Source of the DNA: Peptoniphilus_A sp050943655
GTDB lineage: Bacteria; Bacillota; Clostridia; Tissierellales; Peptoniphilaceae
Reading direction: 5' to 3'
DNA length: 64,000 nt
Assembly: GCF_050943655.1 (NCBI RefSeq)
Contig: NZ_JBMNPQ010000003.1
Coordinates: 1-64,000 of the forward strand
The notes beneath the pieces were generated by a model, which was given only the letters and a program-made list of their open reading frames with translations, had not been told where the DNA came from and searched no databases. Made by a program: the position numbers and the translations under genes. Each line of letters opens with the position of its first letter. Within the stretch, counting starts at the first letter, position 1. Below, one piece after another: positions 42,917 through 51,734 of this stretch.

Positions 42917-43663
42917 CTATTTTACCTCCTCTCTTATCCAGTTAAATCCTTCGTCTTCAATCTTGTCGATGATAGAAGCATCGCCTTCTTTGACAATTTC
43001 TCCGTTTAGGATTACGTGGACAAAGTCAGGTTTAATATTTTTAATTAATTCTTTGTGGTGAGTAATTATCAGTACAGAATTATTTTCGTCTAAGAACTTT
43101 TCAATTCCTTCAGATACAATTCTTGTAGCATCAACATCAAGTCCTGAGTCAGTTTCATCAAGTATTGCAAGCTTAGGATCAAGCATTAGCATTTGAAGAA
43201 TTTCGTTTTTCTTTTTCTCTCCACCAGAGAATCCTACGTTTAAGTATCTTTCAGCATAAGAAGAATTCATGTGTAACTCTTCCATTTCTTTTTTAATTTG
43301 TTTTTTGAACTTTAAAATTGGAATAGTTTTATCTTCTTTTGCAGATTTTGCAGTTCTAATAAAGTTTTCTACAGAAATTCCTGGCACTTCTTCAGGAGTT
43401 TGGAAGGACATAAAAAGTCCTTTGTTCGCTCTCTTATCTGTAGATAAGTCTGAAATGTCTTCACCATCTAAAAATATCTTTCCATCATACACATCGTATA
43501 CAGGATTGTTCATAATCACATTTGCAAGAGTAGATTTACCAGAACCATTTGGTCCCATGATTACGTGCACTTCACCGTAATTAATTTTTAGGGAGATGTC
43601 CTTTAAAATTTTTTTCTCTCCAACTCCAGCGCTAAGATTTTCAATCCTTAAAAGTTCAGTCAT
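42917..43663 (-). CDS. sufC: SufC ATPase
   Basis: ABC-type ATPase that powers the SufBCD scaffold. Walker A GPNGSGKSTLANVI, signature VGFSGGEKKKNEILQM, Walker B LAILDETDSGLDVDA and H-loop ITHHKELI. The ATG at 43663 follows GGAGGATAAA; an ATG at 43675 overlaps that site. It is the first gene of sufCBDSU-rrf2-nifS. Confidence 0.98.
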   Translation of the reverse strand: MTELLRIENLSAGVGEKKILKDISLKINYGEVHVIMGPNGSGKSTLANVIMNNPVYDVYDGKIFLDGEDISDLSTDKRANKGLFMSFQTPEEVPGISVENFIRTAKSAKEDKTIPILKFKKQIKKEMEELHMNSSYAERYLNVGFSGGEKKKNEILQMLMLDPKLAILDETDSGLDVDATRIVSEGIEKFLDENNSVLIITHHKELIKNIKPDFVHVILNGEIVKEGDASIIDKIEDEGFNWIREEVK

Positions 43664-43835
43664 TTTATCCTCCATTTATTTAAAAAATAATTCATACAAA
43701 ATTACTATGTTTTATCTGTATTAATAATAACACAACTAGAGAGAAATTAAAAATGTTATTTAAATATTTTAAAATAAGTGCTCTGCTATTTACTTACACT
43801 CACAAAAAACGATAAGTCTTAAATTTTTGCGCAAG
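43664..43835 (-). promoter_or_regulatory. Upstream region of the suf operon
   Basis: About 170 nt of AT-rich DNA between the yraN terminator and sufC. It must hold the suf promoter and probably an Rrf2 operator. A TATTAT/TTATTATTAAT stretch near 43715-43730 may be the -10, and ATAC...GTAT half-sites flank 43690-43720, but I cannot name either with confidence. Confidence 0.35.
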
Positions 43836-43860
43836 AAAAAAACTAGGCGAAAACCTAGTT
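43836..43860 (-). terminator. Terminator of the ychF-to-yraN operon
   Basis: Minus-strand hairpin AACTAGG-TTTTCG-CCTAGTT followed by a T-run, at the yraN stop. Confidence 0.9.
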
Positions 43861-44213
43861 TATGATAAGTCGAAAGCTCCTTCGATATGATTTATTTTTT
43901 TCTCCATTAGATACACTTCGATAATGTCGTAGCGAATCATAATGTCATAGAGTGAATATCTTTCGATATAAGCCCTCGATGTAAGTATTATATTTTCCAT
44001 TTTAAACTTGTCTACAGCTTCATAAGCCTCGCCATACTTGTGAGAGTTTCTCGTCTTTACTTCGACAAATACTATTTCGTCCTTATCCCTTGCAATGATG
44101 TCAATTTCATTTCCAAGAGCTCTGTAATTTCTATCTAGTATTTTATAATTCTTTCTCTCTAAAAATTTTGTGGCAATATCTTCCCCAATATTTCCATAAT
44201 ACAGGTTATTCAT
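43860..44213 (-). CDS. YraN/UPF0102 family nuclease-fold protein
   Basis: A 117-residue PD-(D/E)xK fold: YGNIGEDIATKFLERKNY, NYRALGNEIDIIARDKDEIVFVEVKTR (Asp, Glu, Lys triad). Activity of the family is poorly defined. It lies 1 nt after rnhB, which suggests a role in nucleic-acid metabolism. Confidence 0.92.
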   Translation of the reverse strand: MNNLYYGNIGEDIATKFLERKNYKILDRNYRALGNEIDIIARDKDEIVFVEVKTRNSHKYGEAYEAVDKFKMENIILTSRAYIERYSLYDIMIRYDIIEVYLMEKKINHIEGAFDLS

Positions 44214-44214
44214 T

Positions 44215-44832
44215 TTACCATTTATCCAAATTCTTTAAAAAACTCATGCGGTGCATTTTTGACGGTCCATAATGTTTTAGTGCCTCTCTGTGATATTTTG
44301 TGGCATAACCTTTGTGTTTTTCTATTCCATAACCTGGGAACTCTTCTGCCCATCTCACGCAAAGACTATCTCTATAAACTTTTGCAACAATAGATGCACA
44401 TGCGATTGAGTAGCAATGTTCATCGCCTTTAATTAATGACTGTTGAAATATTTTTGTGTTAATCGTCTCAGCATCAATTAAAACTAAATCAGGTGTAACT
44501 TTCTTGCCGTCTTTGTCGCGCAAGTTCTCTATTGCATCTTGCATAGCTATATGAGTTGCAACTTTAATATTTACTGCGTCAATTTTTGCTGCGTTTGCTC
44601 TTCCAATTCCAACAGCCACACTTGACTTTAATATTTCGTCATAGAGAGCCTCTCTCTTTTTGGGAGATAATTTTTTGGAATCATTGACTCCTTCTATATA
44701 CTCTCCCTTTGGCATTACAATAGCACAGGCAACTACATCGCCAAAGAGACATCCTCTTCCAACTTCGTCAATTCCCGCAACTATTTGGTATCCACCTTTG
44801 TAATACTTGCCTTCATAATCTTCAAATATCAT
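44215..44832 (-). CDS. rnhB: Ribonuclease HII
   Basis: Removes ribonucleotides from DNA. Catalytic carboxylates in AGIDEVGRGCLFGDVVACAI, LIDAETINT and SIACASIVAKVYRD; also NDSKKLSPKKRE and FPGYGIEKHKGYATKYH. Length 205. Overlaps rbgA by 11 nt. Confidence 0.97.
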   Translation of the reverse strand: MIFEDYEGKYYKGGYQIVAGIDEVGRGCLFGDVVACAIVMPKGEYIEGVNDSKKLSPKKREALYDEILKSSVAVGIGRANAAKIDAVNIKVATHIAMQDAIENLRDKDGKKVTPDLVLIDAETINTKIFQQSLIKGDEHCYSIACASIVAKVYRDSLCVRWAEEFPGYGIEKHKGYATKYHREALKHYGPSKMHRMSFLKNLDKW

Positions 44833-45670
44833 CTGGATCCTCCAATGTTATCTTGCCAAGTGTGCCCTTTCTAAATTCGTCTAAAATAATTCCAGCAACT
44901 TTTGAATAATCGATAAGTCCGCCTCTTAAAAGTGCGCCGCGCTTCTTTCCAATAAGTTCCATGATTTCAAGCGGCTCTATATTATCATCTACTTCTATTT
45001 TATATCTATTAATTAGAATATTTTTATCAATCTGATTAAGCCTTTCGATTAATTTAAGTGCGAGAGTCTCTGTGTCCATTATTTCGTCTTTAATAGCTCC
45101 AGTAAAGGCAAGGTTTAGCCCCACATTTTCTTCTAGCTTTGGCCATAAAACTCCCGGTGTGTCCAAAAGATGAAGCTTTGGATTTATTCTAATCCACTGA
45201 TTTGTCTTTGTGACGCCGGGTCTATTTCCAGTTTTTGTAGATTTTGTTCCCGAAATTGAATTTATAAAAGTTGACTTACCTGAGTTTGGTATTCCGACAA
45301 TCATGGCCTTAAGTGGTCCCTTGTTTAAACCTTTTTGTTCAAACTTTTGAATCTCTTCTTTCATTAAATCTTCTGATTTTGAAACAACTGCATTTACATT
45401 TGGTCTAAGAGCGTTGTAAAACAAAACTGCGTGGTCATGATCGGTATACTTATCTCTCCACTTTTTATTTAAACTTGGATCAGATAGGTCTTCCTTGTTA
45501 AAAATTAAAAGTCTTTTTTTATTTTTTAAGATATCATCAAAAATTGGATTTCTGCTAGAGTAAGGAATCCTTGAGTCAATTATTTCAATGCAAAAATCGA
45601 CAAGTTTTAATTTTTTTTCAATATCCTCAATGGTCTTTTTCATGTGACCTGGATACCAGTTTATATTCAT
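44822..45670 (-). CDS. rbgA: Ribosome biogenesis GTPase RbgA (YlqF)
   Basis: A circularly permuted GTPase for 50S assembly: WYPGHMKKTIEDI, FCIEIIDSRIPYSSRNP, FNKEDL (G4) ahead of GIPNSGKSTFINSI (G1) and LLDTPGVLWP (G3). The ATG at 45670 has GGGTGATATT upstream and gives 282 residues. A TTG four codons earlier is unlikely. The neighbouring rnhB is a common partner. Confidence 0.95.
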   Translation of the reverse strand: MNINWYPGHMKKTIEDIEKKLKLVDFCIEIIDSRIPYSSRNPIFDDILKNKKRLLIFNKEDLSDPSLNKKWRDKYTDHDHAVLFYNALRPNVNAVVSKSEDLMKEEIQKFEQKGLNKGPLKAMIVGIPNSGKSTFINSISGTKSTKTGNRPGVTKTNQWIRINPKLHLLDTPGVLWPKLEENVGLNLAFTGAIKDEIMDTETLALKLIERLNQIDKNILINRYKIEVDDNIEPLEIMELIGKKRGALLRGGLIDYSKVAGIILDEFRKGTLGKITLEDPDDI

Positions 45671-45674
45671 AATA

Positions 45675-46496
45675 TCACCCAAAAATAACTTTATCTAAAA
45701 TTTTAATAGCGCCGTCATTGTCGTTGTCGTAATCAGAAATAATATCGGCAACTTTTTTAAGTTCATTGACGCCATTTTTCATAGCAATTCCTATGCCAGA
45801 ATTTTCTATTAACATTTTGTCGTTGGAGTCATCTCCAATAGATATGATATTTTTAAGATTAATATTTTTATCCTCAATAAATTTCTCCACGCCAAAAAGT
45901 TTGTCGCCATTTTTTTGCAAAACTTCCAACATCCAATAAGGTTTACTTACTATTTCCATTAAATGAATGTTGAACCTGTCTCCAATTTTTTCTTCCAAAA
46001 CTTCTTTAAAGTCTTTTAAAACTTCGTATCTAGCTGCAAAGACAATGGAAAGTGGCTCTCCATCATATTGTAGGAAGTCTTTTACTCCTAAGTTTCTTCC
46101 AGCAAATACATTTACATAGGAATTGTTATAGTCTTGATTTTCTTTTAATCTATAAAGTAGATCCACTCCGTCGTTTCTCAAAATATGAATTGTAGATATT
46201 ATCTCATCAGATTTATCGAAACTCATTATCTCGAGCACGTCTTTTTTGTCGATTGGATTTACATAACTAGTCTTGCCAGTTAAATTATTTCTTATTACAT
46301 TGCCGTTATTGCAGACTATGTCAATATCTGTATTGCCAAGAAATTTATTTGCCATAAAATATTCTCTTCCCGTGGCAACAATTGGTACTATTCCCTTTGA
46401 CTTTAATTTTTCTACAAAGGGTTTAAAACTTTTTGTCATAACTTTATCAGTACTTAGAAGTGTGCCATCTAAGTCCATAGAAACAAGTTTTACCAT
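45675..46496 (-). CDS. Cof-type HAD family phosphatase
   Basis: HAD hydrolase of 273 residues: motif I LVSMDLDGTLLSTDK, motif II VATGRE, a type IIB cap, and motifs III/IV ISIGDDSNDKMLIENSGIGIAMKNG. Such enzymes act on sugar phosphates or cofactors such as FMN; the substrate cannot be told. It lies between ychF and rbgA with small gaps. Confidence 0.93.
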   Translation of the reverse strand: MVKLVSMDLDGTLLSTDKVMTKSFKPFVEKLKSKGIVPIVATGREYFMANKFLGNTDIDIVCNNGNVIRNNLTGKTSYVNPIDKKDVLEIMSFDKSDEIISTIHILRNDGVDLLYRLKENQDYNNSYVNVFAGRNLGVKDFLQYDGEPLSIVFAARYEVLKDFKEVLEEKIGDRFNIHLMEIVSKPYWMLEVLQKNGDKLFGVEKFIEDKNINLKNIISIGDDSNDKMLIENSGIGIAMKNGVNELKKVADIISDYDNDNDGAIKILDKVIFG

Positions 46497-46504
46497 AAAT
46501 CTCC

Positions 46505-47599
46505 TTATACATTAAATTTAAATACAATTACATCGCCATCTTTTACGACATAATCTTTTCCTTCACTTCTAATAAGGCCTTTGTCACGCGCCACTTGAGT
46601 AGATCCACTTTCAACTAAGTCCTCATAAGAAATTGTATCAGCCTTAATAAATCCTCTTTCCATATCGGAGTGAATTTTTCCAGCTGCTTCAGGGGCCTTT
46701 GCTCCCTTTTTAATTGTCCAAGCTCTAGTCTCAACTTCTCCAGTAGTTAAGAAAGAAATTAGTCCAAGAAGGTCGTAGCTTGATCTTATAAGTTTATCAA
46801 GACCTGAGTATTTAAGCCCAAGCTCTTCTAAGAAAAGTTCTTTTTCATCAGGAGAAAGCTCTGCAATTTCTGATTCAATTTCTGCAGAAATTACCACAAC
46901 ATTGTCGCCCTTCTCCTTGGCAAATTCTTTAACTTGCTTTACAAATTCATTATCTGCCCCATCATTTGCTATGTCATCTTCAGACACATTGCATACATAG
47001 ATTACAGGTTTTGCGCTTAAAAGAGAATAATTTCTTATAAGTTTTTTCTCTTCGTCGTCTACTTCAACTTCTCTTGCTGATTTTCCTTCTTCAAGAGCCT
47101 TCTTTAATTTTTCTAACAAGTTCTTTTCTTTTAATAGGGACTTATCACCCTTTGCTTTTTTTACAACTTTTGAATATCTATTTTCTACTTGCTCAAGGTC
47201 TGAGAAAATTAATTCTAAGTTTATATTTTCAATGTCTCGGATTGGATCAATTGATCCGTCTACGTGAATTATATTTTCGTCTTCAAAGCATCTAACTACG
47301 TGAACAATTGCGTCGACCTCGCGTATATTAGATAAAAATTGATTGCCTAGTCCCTCGCCCTTGCTGGCACCTTTTACAAGTCCTGCTATATCATAAAATT
47401 CAATATTAGTGTGAATTATCCTTTGTGAATTGCTTAACTTTGCAAGAACATCAAGTCTTTCATCAGGAACGCTTACAACGCCAACATTTGGTTCAATTGT
47501 AGCAAATGGATAATTGGCAGCCTCAGCTCCTGCACTAGTCAAAGCATTAAAGAGAGTGGACTTTCCAACATTAGGTAGTCCCACTATTCCAAGTTTCAT
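46505..47599 (-). CDS. ychF: Redox-regulated ATPase YchF
   Basis: OBG-family protein that prefers ATP: GIVGLPNVGKSTLFNALT, PFATIEPNVGVVSVPDERL, DIAGLVKGASKGEGLGNQFL, and a C-terminal TGS domain (RAWTIKKGAKAPEAAGKIHSD). Length 364. It heads ychF-HAD-rbgA-rnhB-yraN. Confidence 0.97.
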   Translation of the reverse strand: MKLGIVGLPNVGKSTLFNALTSAGAEAANYPFATIEPNVGVVSVPDERLDVLAKLSNSQRIIHTNIEFYDIAGLVKGASKGEGLGNQFLSNIREVDAIVHVVRCFEDENIIHVDGSIDPIRDIENINLELIFSDLEQVENRYSKVVKKAKGDKSLLKEKNLLEKLKKALEEGKSAREVEVDDEEKKLIRNYSLLSAKPVIYVCNVSEDDIANDGADNEFVKQVKEFAKEKGDNVVVISAEIESEIAELSPDEKELFLEELGLKYSGLDKLIRSSYDLLGLISFLTTGEVETRAWTIKKGAKAPEAAGKIHSDMERGFIKADTISYEDLVESGSTQVARDKGLIRSEGKDYVVKDGDVIVFKFNV

Positions 47600-47733
47600 T
47601 TAATAACCTCCATTCGAAATAAAATTATAACACAAAAATACCTAGGATTATTATACAAAATGTAATAAATAGCATAATAACGAGACTTTTCTAAGTATTT
47701 GTAAGTTTTCTTTAATTATAAGCATTATTATTG

Positions 47734-47739
47734 TATAAT
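47734..47739 (+). promoter_or_regulatory. -10 element for the ABC-2 type operon
   Basis: TATAAT on the plus strand, with TTTAAT 17 nt upstream as a weak -35. It lies 32 nt before the ATPase start, in the divergent gap from ychF. Confidence 0.45.
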
Positions 47740-47770
47740 AGATTTAACATTTATTAAAGAGGTGAATAAT

Positions 47771-49075
47771 ATGAGTGCCATCGTTACAAACGACCTATCG
47801 AAACATCAAGGCAAAACGGAAATTCTAACAAGTTTAAATTTAGAAGTCTTAGATGGCGAAATTTTTAGCTTACTTGGAATGAAGGATTCTGGCAAGACTA
47901 CACTTGCAAGAATTTTAATGGGATACTTAAAACCTAACAGTGGAAGTGTTAGCGTTTACGATATGGATTCTTTTAAAGAATCAAAAGAAATAAAAGAAAG
48001 TGTGAGTTTTGTTCCAGAAGATAGTCTATTAAATACAAATATGAAGTCTTCTGTAGTTTTGAAAAAAACCCTAAACTCTCACAATCTTCAAAATACTGAG
48101 GACATCGACACTCTATGCGACTATTTTAATTTTAATGAGAGACTAAGAATATCAGATTTAGAGCCAAGAGATTTAAAACTTTTTGCAATTATAAACGCAC
48201 TTATTGTTAAGCCAAGGCTCATTATCTTAGATAATCCTTGCACTAATTTGACTCAAGTTGATATAGATAAACTGTTCTCATACATCAAAAACCTAAATGA
48301 GAGCGAAGGTTTGACTGTTTTTATTTTAACTGACTCATTAAAAGAAGCGAGAAAATATTCTACAAGAGTTGCTTATCTTCACGACGGCAAAATCGCCGAT
48401 GTTGAATACAATAATGTAAGCGTATCTGGAGATAAAGTTCTAAAGATTAAAGAATACCGAGGCAATTTAAATTACTTTACATCAATCGGTGCAAGAGTTA
48501 TTAAAGATACTGACAGCGAAACAGTTCTATATTACGACAAAAATCTTACTGATTTATCTAAAGTAATATATGAAGAAGCTTTGGAAAATTACACTCTAGA
48601 AGATGCAAATCTTGAAGACAAAATTATCGCTTACTATTCTGGAAAAAATGTAAGCACAAGAAAAGAAAATGTTGATACAGAAGTTGTTGATAAAAATCTA
48701 GAAACTGACACAGTATCACAAACAGTAATTCAGCCTGAGCCTAATGAAGTAAGTGATGATTCGGATAAGACTGTTATAAGTGATGCTTCTGAAAATAAGT
48801 TCACTCTTGGCGAAGATAATGTGGATAGCATTCACAACACTCAGACAAACTTATTTGTCGATGAGATTAAACCAAAAGAAGATGAAACAGAAGTAAAAGC
48901 CGAAGATTTAGCTAATGCAGAAATTGAAGAGCCTAAAACTAAAGAAGATGAAAAAGAAATAGACAACATGAATGAGACTAAGACTTATACAAATATTTTG
49001 AGCAGCAAAAATGTTGATTATGCAAAAAATGAAGAAGACCAAACTCCTGGCGAAGATAAAGGAGGAGAACAATGA
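47771..49075 (+). CDS. ABC-2 type ATP-binding protein with degenerate motifs and acidic C-terminal tail
   Basis: Residues 1-~215 form an ABC ATPase fold, but key motifs are altered. The Walker A is GMKDSGKTTLA (usable). The signature loop is DLEPRDLK in place of LSGGQ/M. Walker B ends LIILDNPC with Asn for the catalytic Glu. The H-loop position is LTDSLKEA, lacking His. Residues ~300-434 are a low-complexity, Asp/Glu/Lys-rich tail predicted to be disordered. The ATG at 47771 follows AAAGAGGTG; a GTG at 47762 overlaps that site. It overlaps the permease by 4 nt. Hydrolysis is doubtful. Confidence 0.85.
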   Translation: MSAIVTNDLSKHQGKTEILTSLNLEVLDGEIFSLLGMKDSGKTTLARILMGYLKPNSGSVSVYDMDSFKESKEIKESVSFVPEDSLLNTNMKSSVVLKKTLNSHNLQNTEDIDTLCDYFNFNERLRISDLEPRDLKLFAIINALIVKPRLIILDNPCTNLTQVDIDKLFSYIKNLNESEGLTVFILTDSLKEARKYSTRVAYLHDGKIADVEYNNVSVSGDKVLKIKEYRGNLNYFTSIGARVIKDTDSETVLYYDKNLTDLSKVIYEEALENYTLEDANLEDKIIAYYSGKNVSTRKENVDTEVVDKNLETDTVSQTVIQPEPNEVSDDSDKTVISDASENKFTLGEDNVDSIHNTQTNLFVDEIKPKEDETEVKAEDLANAEIEEPKTKEDEKEIDNMNETKTYTNILSSKNVDYAKNEEDQTPGEDKGGEQ

Positions 49076-49911
49076 TTTTTAATATGGAATTTAAATCAAA
49101 CTTTACTAAGACAATTGCATGGGCAATAGTTTTAATAGTACTTCTTGGACTCATGATGGCCTTCTATCCATTCTTAGCTGAACCTCAAATGAATTCAATC
49201 TTTGGATCAATGGTAGAAACTTTTAATGATTCAACAAAAGAAATTTTAGGATTTACATCTTCAACAGATATTACAAACATTGGAGATTATCTTGCAGTTA
49301 TTTACCACTACCTTGCAGTTTTAATGTTTATTTTTGCAATGCAACTTGGTGCAAGCTCTTTATCAAAAGAACAGACTAGTGGAAACATTGAATATATTTA
49401 TTCAAACCCAATTTCTAAATCAGAAATTGTAACTTCAAAATTAACTGCAAACTTAGTGCTTTATTTAATATTTCTATTAATCATGGCTCTTGCAACTTTT
49501 GGATTTGTATTCATCATTGCAGCATCGGGCGTAAATTCTAAATATATTCCTGAGATGACAGACTTTGACGTCATCCAAGCACTAATTAGAATTTTTGTAA
49601 GTTTATTTGGTAGCGGGCTCGTGTTTATGAGTTTTGGATTTTTACTTTCATCAATGTCTAAATCATCTGAGCACCAAGATGCTATCTCTGCTCTATTTGT
49701 TTTCTTAATTGTTCTTCTTACAATTATTGGAAAGACAATGGGCGGAACTTTTGCAAATGTTGTGGCATTTTTCCCTAATGTAGCTTTTGCAACTTATGCC
49801 TTTATAAGTTCAAACATAAATGTTCTTACAATTGGAGTAAACCTCGCAATATTTGTTGTGTTCATAATACTGACTTACACAATCTATTCAAACAAAGAAC
49901 TTAAATATTAA
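49072..49911 (+). CDS. ABC-2 type permease
   Basis: A 279-residue membrane protein with six hydrophobic segments (about residues 15-35, 75-95, 120-155, 165-190, 205-225, 245-270). The sequence SLSKEQTSGNIEYIYSNPISKSEIV between segments is the usual cytoplasmic loop of ABC-2 (NatB/YhaP-like) permeases. It pairs with the preceding degenerate ATPase through an ATGA overlap. The transported substrate is unknown. Confidence 0.88.
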   Translation: MIFNMEFKSNFTKTIAWAIVLIVLLGLMMAFYPFLAEPQMNSIFGSMVETFNDSTKEILGFTSSTDITNIGDYLAVIYHYLAVLMFIFAMQLGASSLSKEQTSGNIEYIYSNPISKSEIVTSKLTANLVLYLIFLLIMALATFGFVFIIAASGVNSKYIPEMTDFDVIQALIRIFVSLFGSGLVFMSFGFLLSSMSKSSEHQDAISALFVFLIVLLTIIGKTMGGTFANVVAFFPNVAFATYAFISSNINVLTIGVNLAIFVVFIILTYTIYSNKELKY

Positions 49912-49918
49912 TTTATAA

Positions 49919-49950
49919 AAACTATCTTGCAGTTGTGAGATAGTTTTTTT
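49919..49950 (+). terminator. Terminator of the ABC-2 operon
   Basis: AACTATCT-loop-AGATAGTT followed by TTTTT on the plus strand, 8 nt past the permease stop. Confidence 0.92.
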
Positions 49951-49977
49951 GTGCATTTCTTCTTTAAAATTAAATTT

Positions 49978-50013
49978 AAAGGCTGCTACAAATTAAACTG
50001 TAGCAGCCTTTTT
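49978..50013. terminator. Convergent/bidirectional terminator
   Basis: The 13-bp stem AAAGGCTGCTACA/TGTAGCAGCCTTT lies between the plus-strand ABC-2 pair and the minus-strand amino-acid importer. It has T-runs on both sides and probably ends both transcripts. Confidence 0.85.
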
Positions 50014-50048
50014 GAGGTTATGGATAAAAATAATTTATTAAATTATTT

Positions 50049-50843
50049 TTACGCGATTTTAACAAGCTTTGGAACTTCTACTTCTTTTGTATCTTCAATT
50101 TTTTCGTAGTAAATTCTATTTAGCTCTTCTTCTGTTATTTCAGAAGGTTTTATATCAAGGACGACTTTTCCGTGATTTAACATTATGATTCTGTCAGAGT
50201 ATTCAAGAGCGTGGCGAAGGTTGTGAGTAATCATAAGTGTCGTGATCTTTTCTTCTCTAATAAGCTCATTCGTTTTATCCATGATTACACTTGAAGTTTT
50301 TGGATCAAGCGCTGCTGTGTGTTCATCAAGTAGCAAAATCTTTGGCGTTCTAACTGTTGCCATAAGAAGTGACAAGCACTGCCTTTGTCCACCAGATAAG
50401 AATTTAACTTCTGTGTTTAATTTATTTTCAAGTCCAAGACCAATGGTTTTTAGCTTATTTATTATTTCATCGTTGTTGTTTTTGTCTATCAGCCTTTTAA
50501 GTGTGAACTTTTGTCCCTTCTTGTATGCCATGGACATATTTTCTAAGATGTTAAGGCTCGGTGCCACTCCCATTGATGGATTTTGGTTAACTTTACCGAT
50601 TAAAAGAGCTCTCTCCTGTTCAGGAAGCTTTGAAATTTCTTTATCTCCAATATCAATTGTCCCAGAGTCGCTGTCAAGTGATCCGCTAATTAAATTAAAT
50701 AGTGTGGACTTTCCACAGCCATTTGGTCCCAAAAATGCGACGCAACTATTTTCTTTTATTTCAAGTGAAAAATTATCAAAAATTTGGTTTTCTTCCGGCG
50801 TACCTTTGTAAAAAGTTTTAGATAAGTTATTAATTCTTAACAC
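50049..50843 (-). CDS. Amino-acid ABC transporter ATPase (TrpZ-like, COG1101 type)
   Basis: Intact ABC ATPase of 264 residues: GPNGCGKSTLFNLI, VKFLSGGQRQCLSLLMA, ILLLDEHTAALDP and MITHNLRHALEYSDRI. The DEHTAALDP form and NQNPSMGVAPSLNILENMSM are characteristic of the TrpXYZ group. It overlaps its permease by 14 nt. It energises the importer whose binding proteins lie upstream. Confidence 0.9.
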   Translation of the reverse strand: MLRINNLSKTFYKGTPEENQIFDNFSLEIKENSCVAFLGPNGCGKSTLFNLISGSLDSDSGTIDIGDKEISKLPEQERALLIGKVNQNPSMGVAPSLNILENMSMAYKKGQKFTLKRLIDKNNNDEIINKLKTIGLGLENKLNTEVKFLSGGQRQCLSLLMATVRTPKILLLDEHTAALDPKTSSVIMDKTNELIREEKITTLMITHNLRHALEYSDRIIMLNHGKVVLDIKPSEITEEELNRIYYEKIEDTKEVEVPKLVKIA

Positions 50844-51717
50844 TTTGACCCCTCTTTTTCTCTTTTAAAATATTAAATCCTTTAGACGATGCGTTGTTGT
50901 ATAAAATAAATACTACAACGATAATTGCTGTAATTCCCTTTAAATCACTTGGTTCAAGTCCAAGTTGAATTGCAACTCCATAAATTATTCTATAAATAAT
51001 TGCTCCAAAAATTGCTCTTGTCGTTCTCTTTACAAATCTCGAATTCTTTAAGAAAGCATCTCCAATAGTTATTGATGCAAGAGCTGAGACTATTATTGTC
51101 TGACCCATTGTGATGTCTGCGTATCCATTTGACTGTGCCATTAGTGTACCAGATAGAGCAGCTAGTGCATTTGAAAGCATAAGTCCAAGGCAGATATATT
51201 TGTCTGGATTTTTGCCAAGAGACTTTACTAGAGTTTCATTATCTCCCGTTGCAAGTAGCAAGTATCCCTTTTCTGTTTTTAAAAAAGCATCCATTAAAAT
51301 TTTTATTACTAAAACTATTATTAATAAAATTAACATCTTAGGAATCTTTTCAAACATTTGAAATACAGTTTTGTATTCGAAAAAAGTTATATTTGACGTT
51401 CCTGTTATTCTAAGATTTACTGAATATAGAAAAGTCATTGTTAGAATCCCTGAAAGGATTGATTGGATTTTAAACTTTCTATAAAGCACGAAAGTTATAA
51501 GTCCTCCAATTGCTCCTGCCACAAAGGCAAGTATCATGCCAGTAACTGAATTCATCCCTAAGGTAAGTGCCCTAGCAAATACGAAAGCTCCTAGTGGGAA
51601 CGTCCCTTCAACTGACATATCTGGAAAATCTAAGATTTTAAATGTTATGAAAACTCCAATAGTCAAAACTGAAAAAATCAGCCCCATCACTATTGACTCT
51701 GTTATTACTGAACTCAT
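50830..51717 (-). CDS. Amino-acid ABC transporter permease (TrpY-like, COG4120 type)
   Basis: A 295-residue permease of the branched-chain type with about eight hydrophobic segments: FKILDFPDMSVEGTFPLGAF, GGLITFVLYRKFKIQSILSGIL and LMLSNALAALSGTLMAQSNGYADITMG, the last typical of this group. It lies 17 nt after the first binding-protein gene, in the same T-box-controlled transcript. Confidence 0.9.
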   Translation of the reverse strand: MSSVITESIVMGLIFSVLTIGVFITFKILDFPDMSVEGTFPLGAFVFARALTLGMNSVTGMILAFVAGAIGGLITFVLYRKFKIQSILSGILTMTFLYSVNLRITGTSNITFFEYKTVFQMFEKIPKMLILLIIVLVIKILMDAFLKTEKGYLLLATGDNETLVKSLGKNPDKYICLGLMLSNALAALSGTLMAQSNGYADITMGQTIIVSALASITIGDAFLKNSRFVKRTTRAIFGAIIYRIIYGVAIQLGLEPSDLKGITAIIVVVFILYNNASSKGFNILKEKKRGQSVKN

Positions 51718-51734
51718 TCTTGCCTCCTAAAAAT

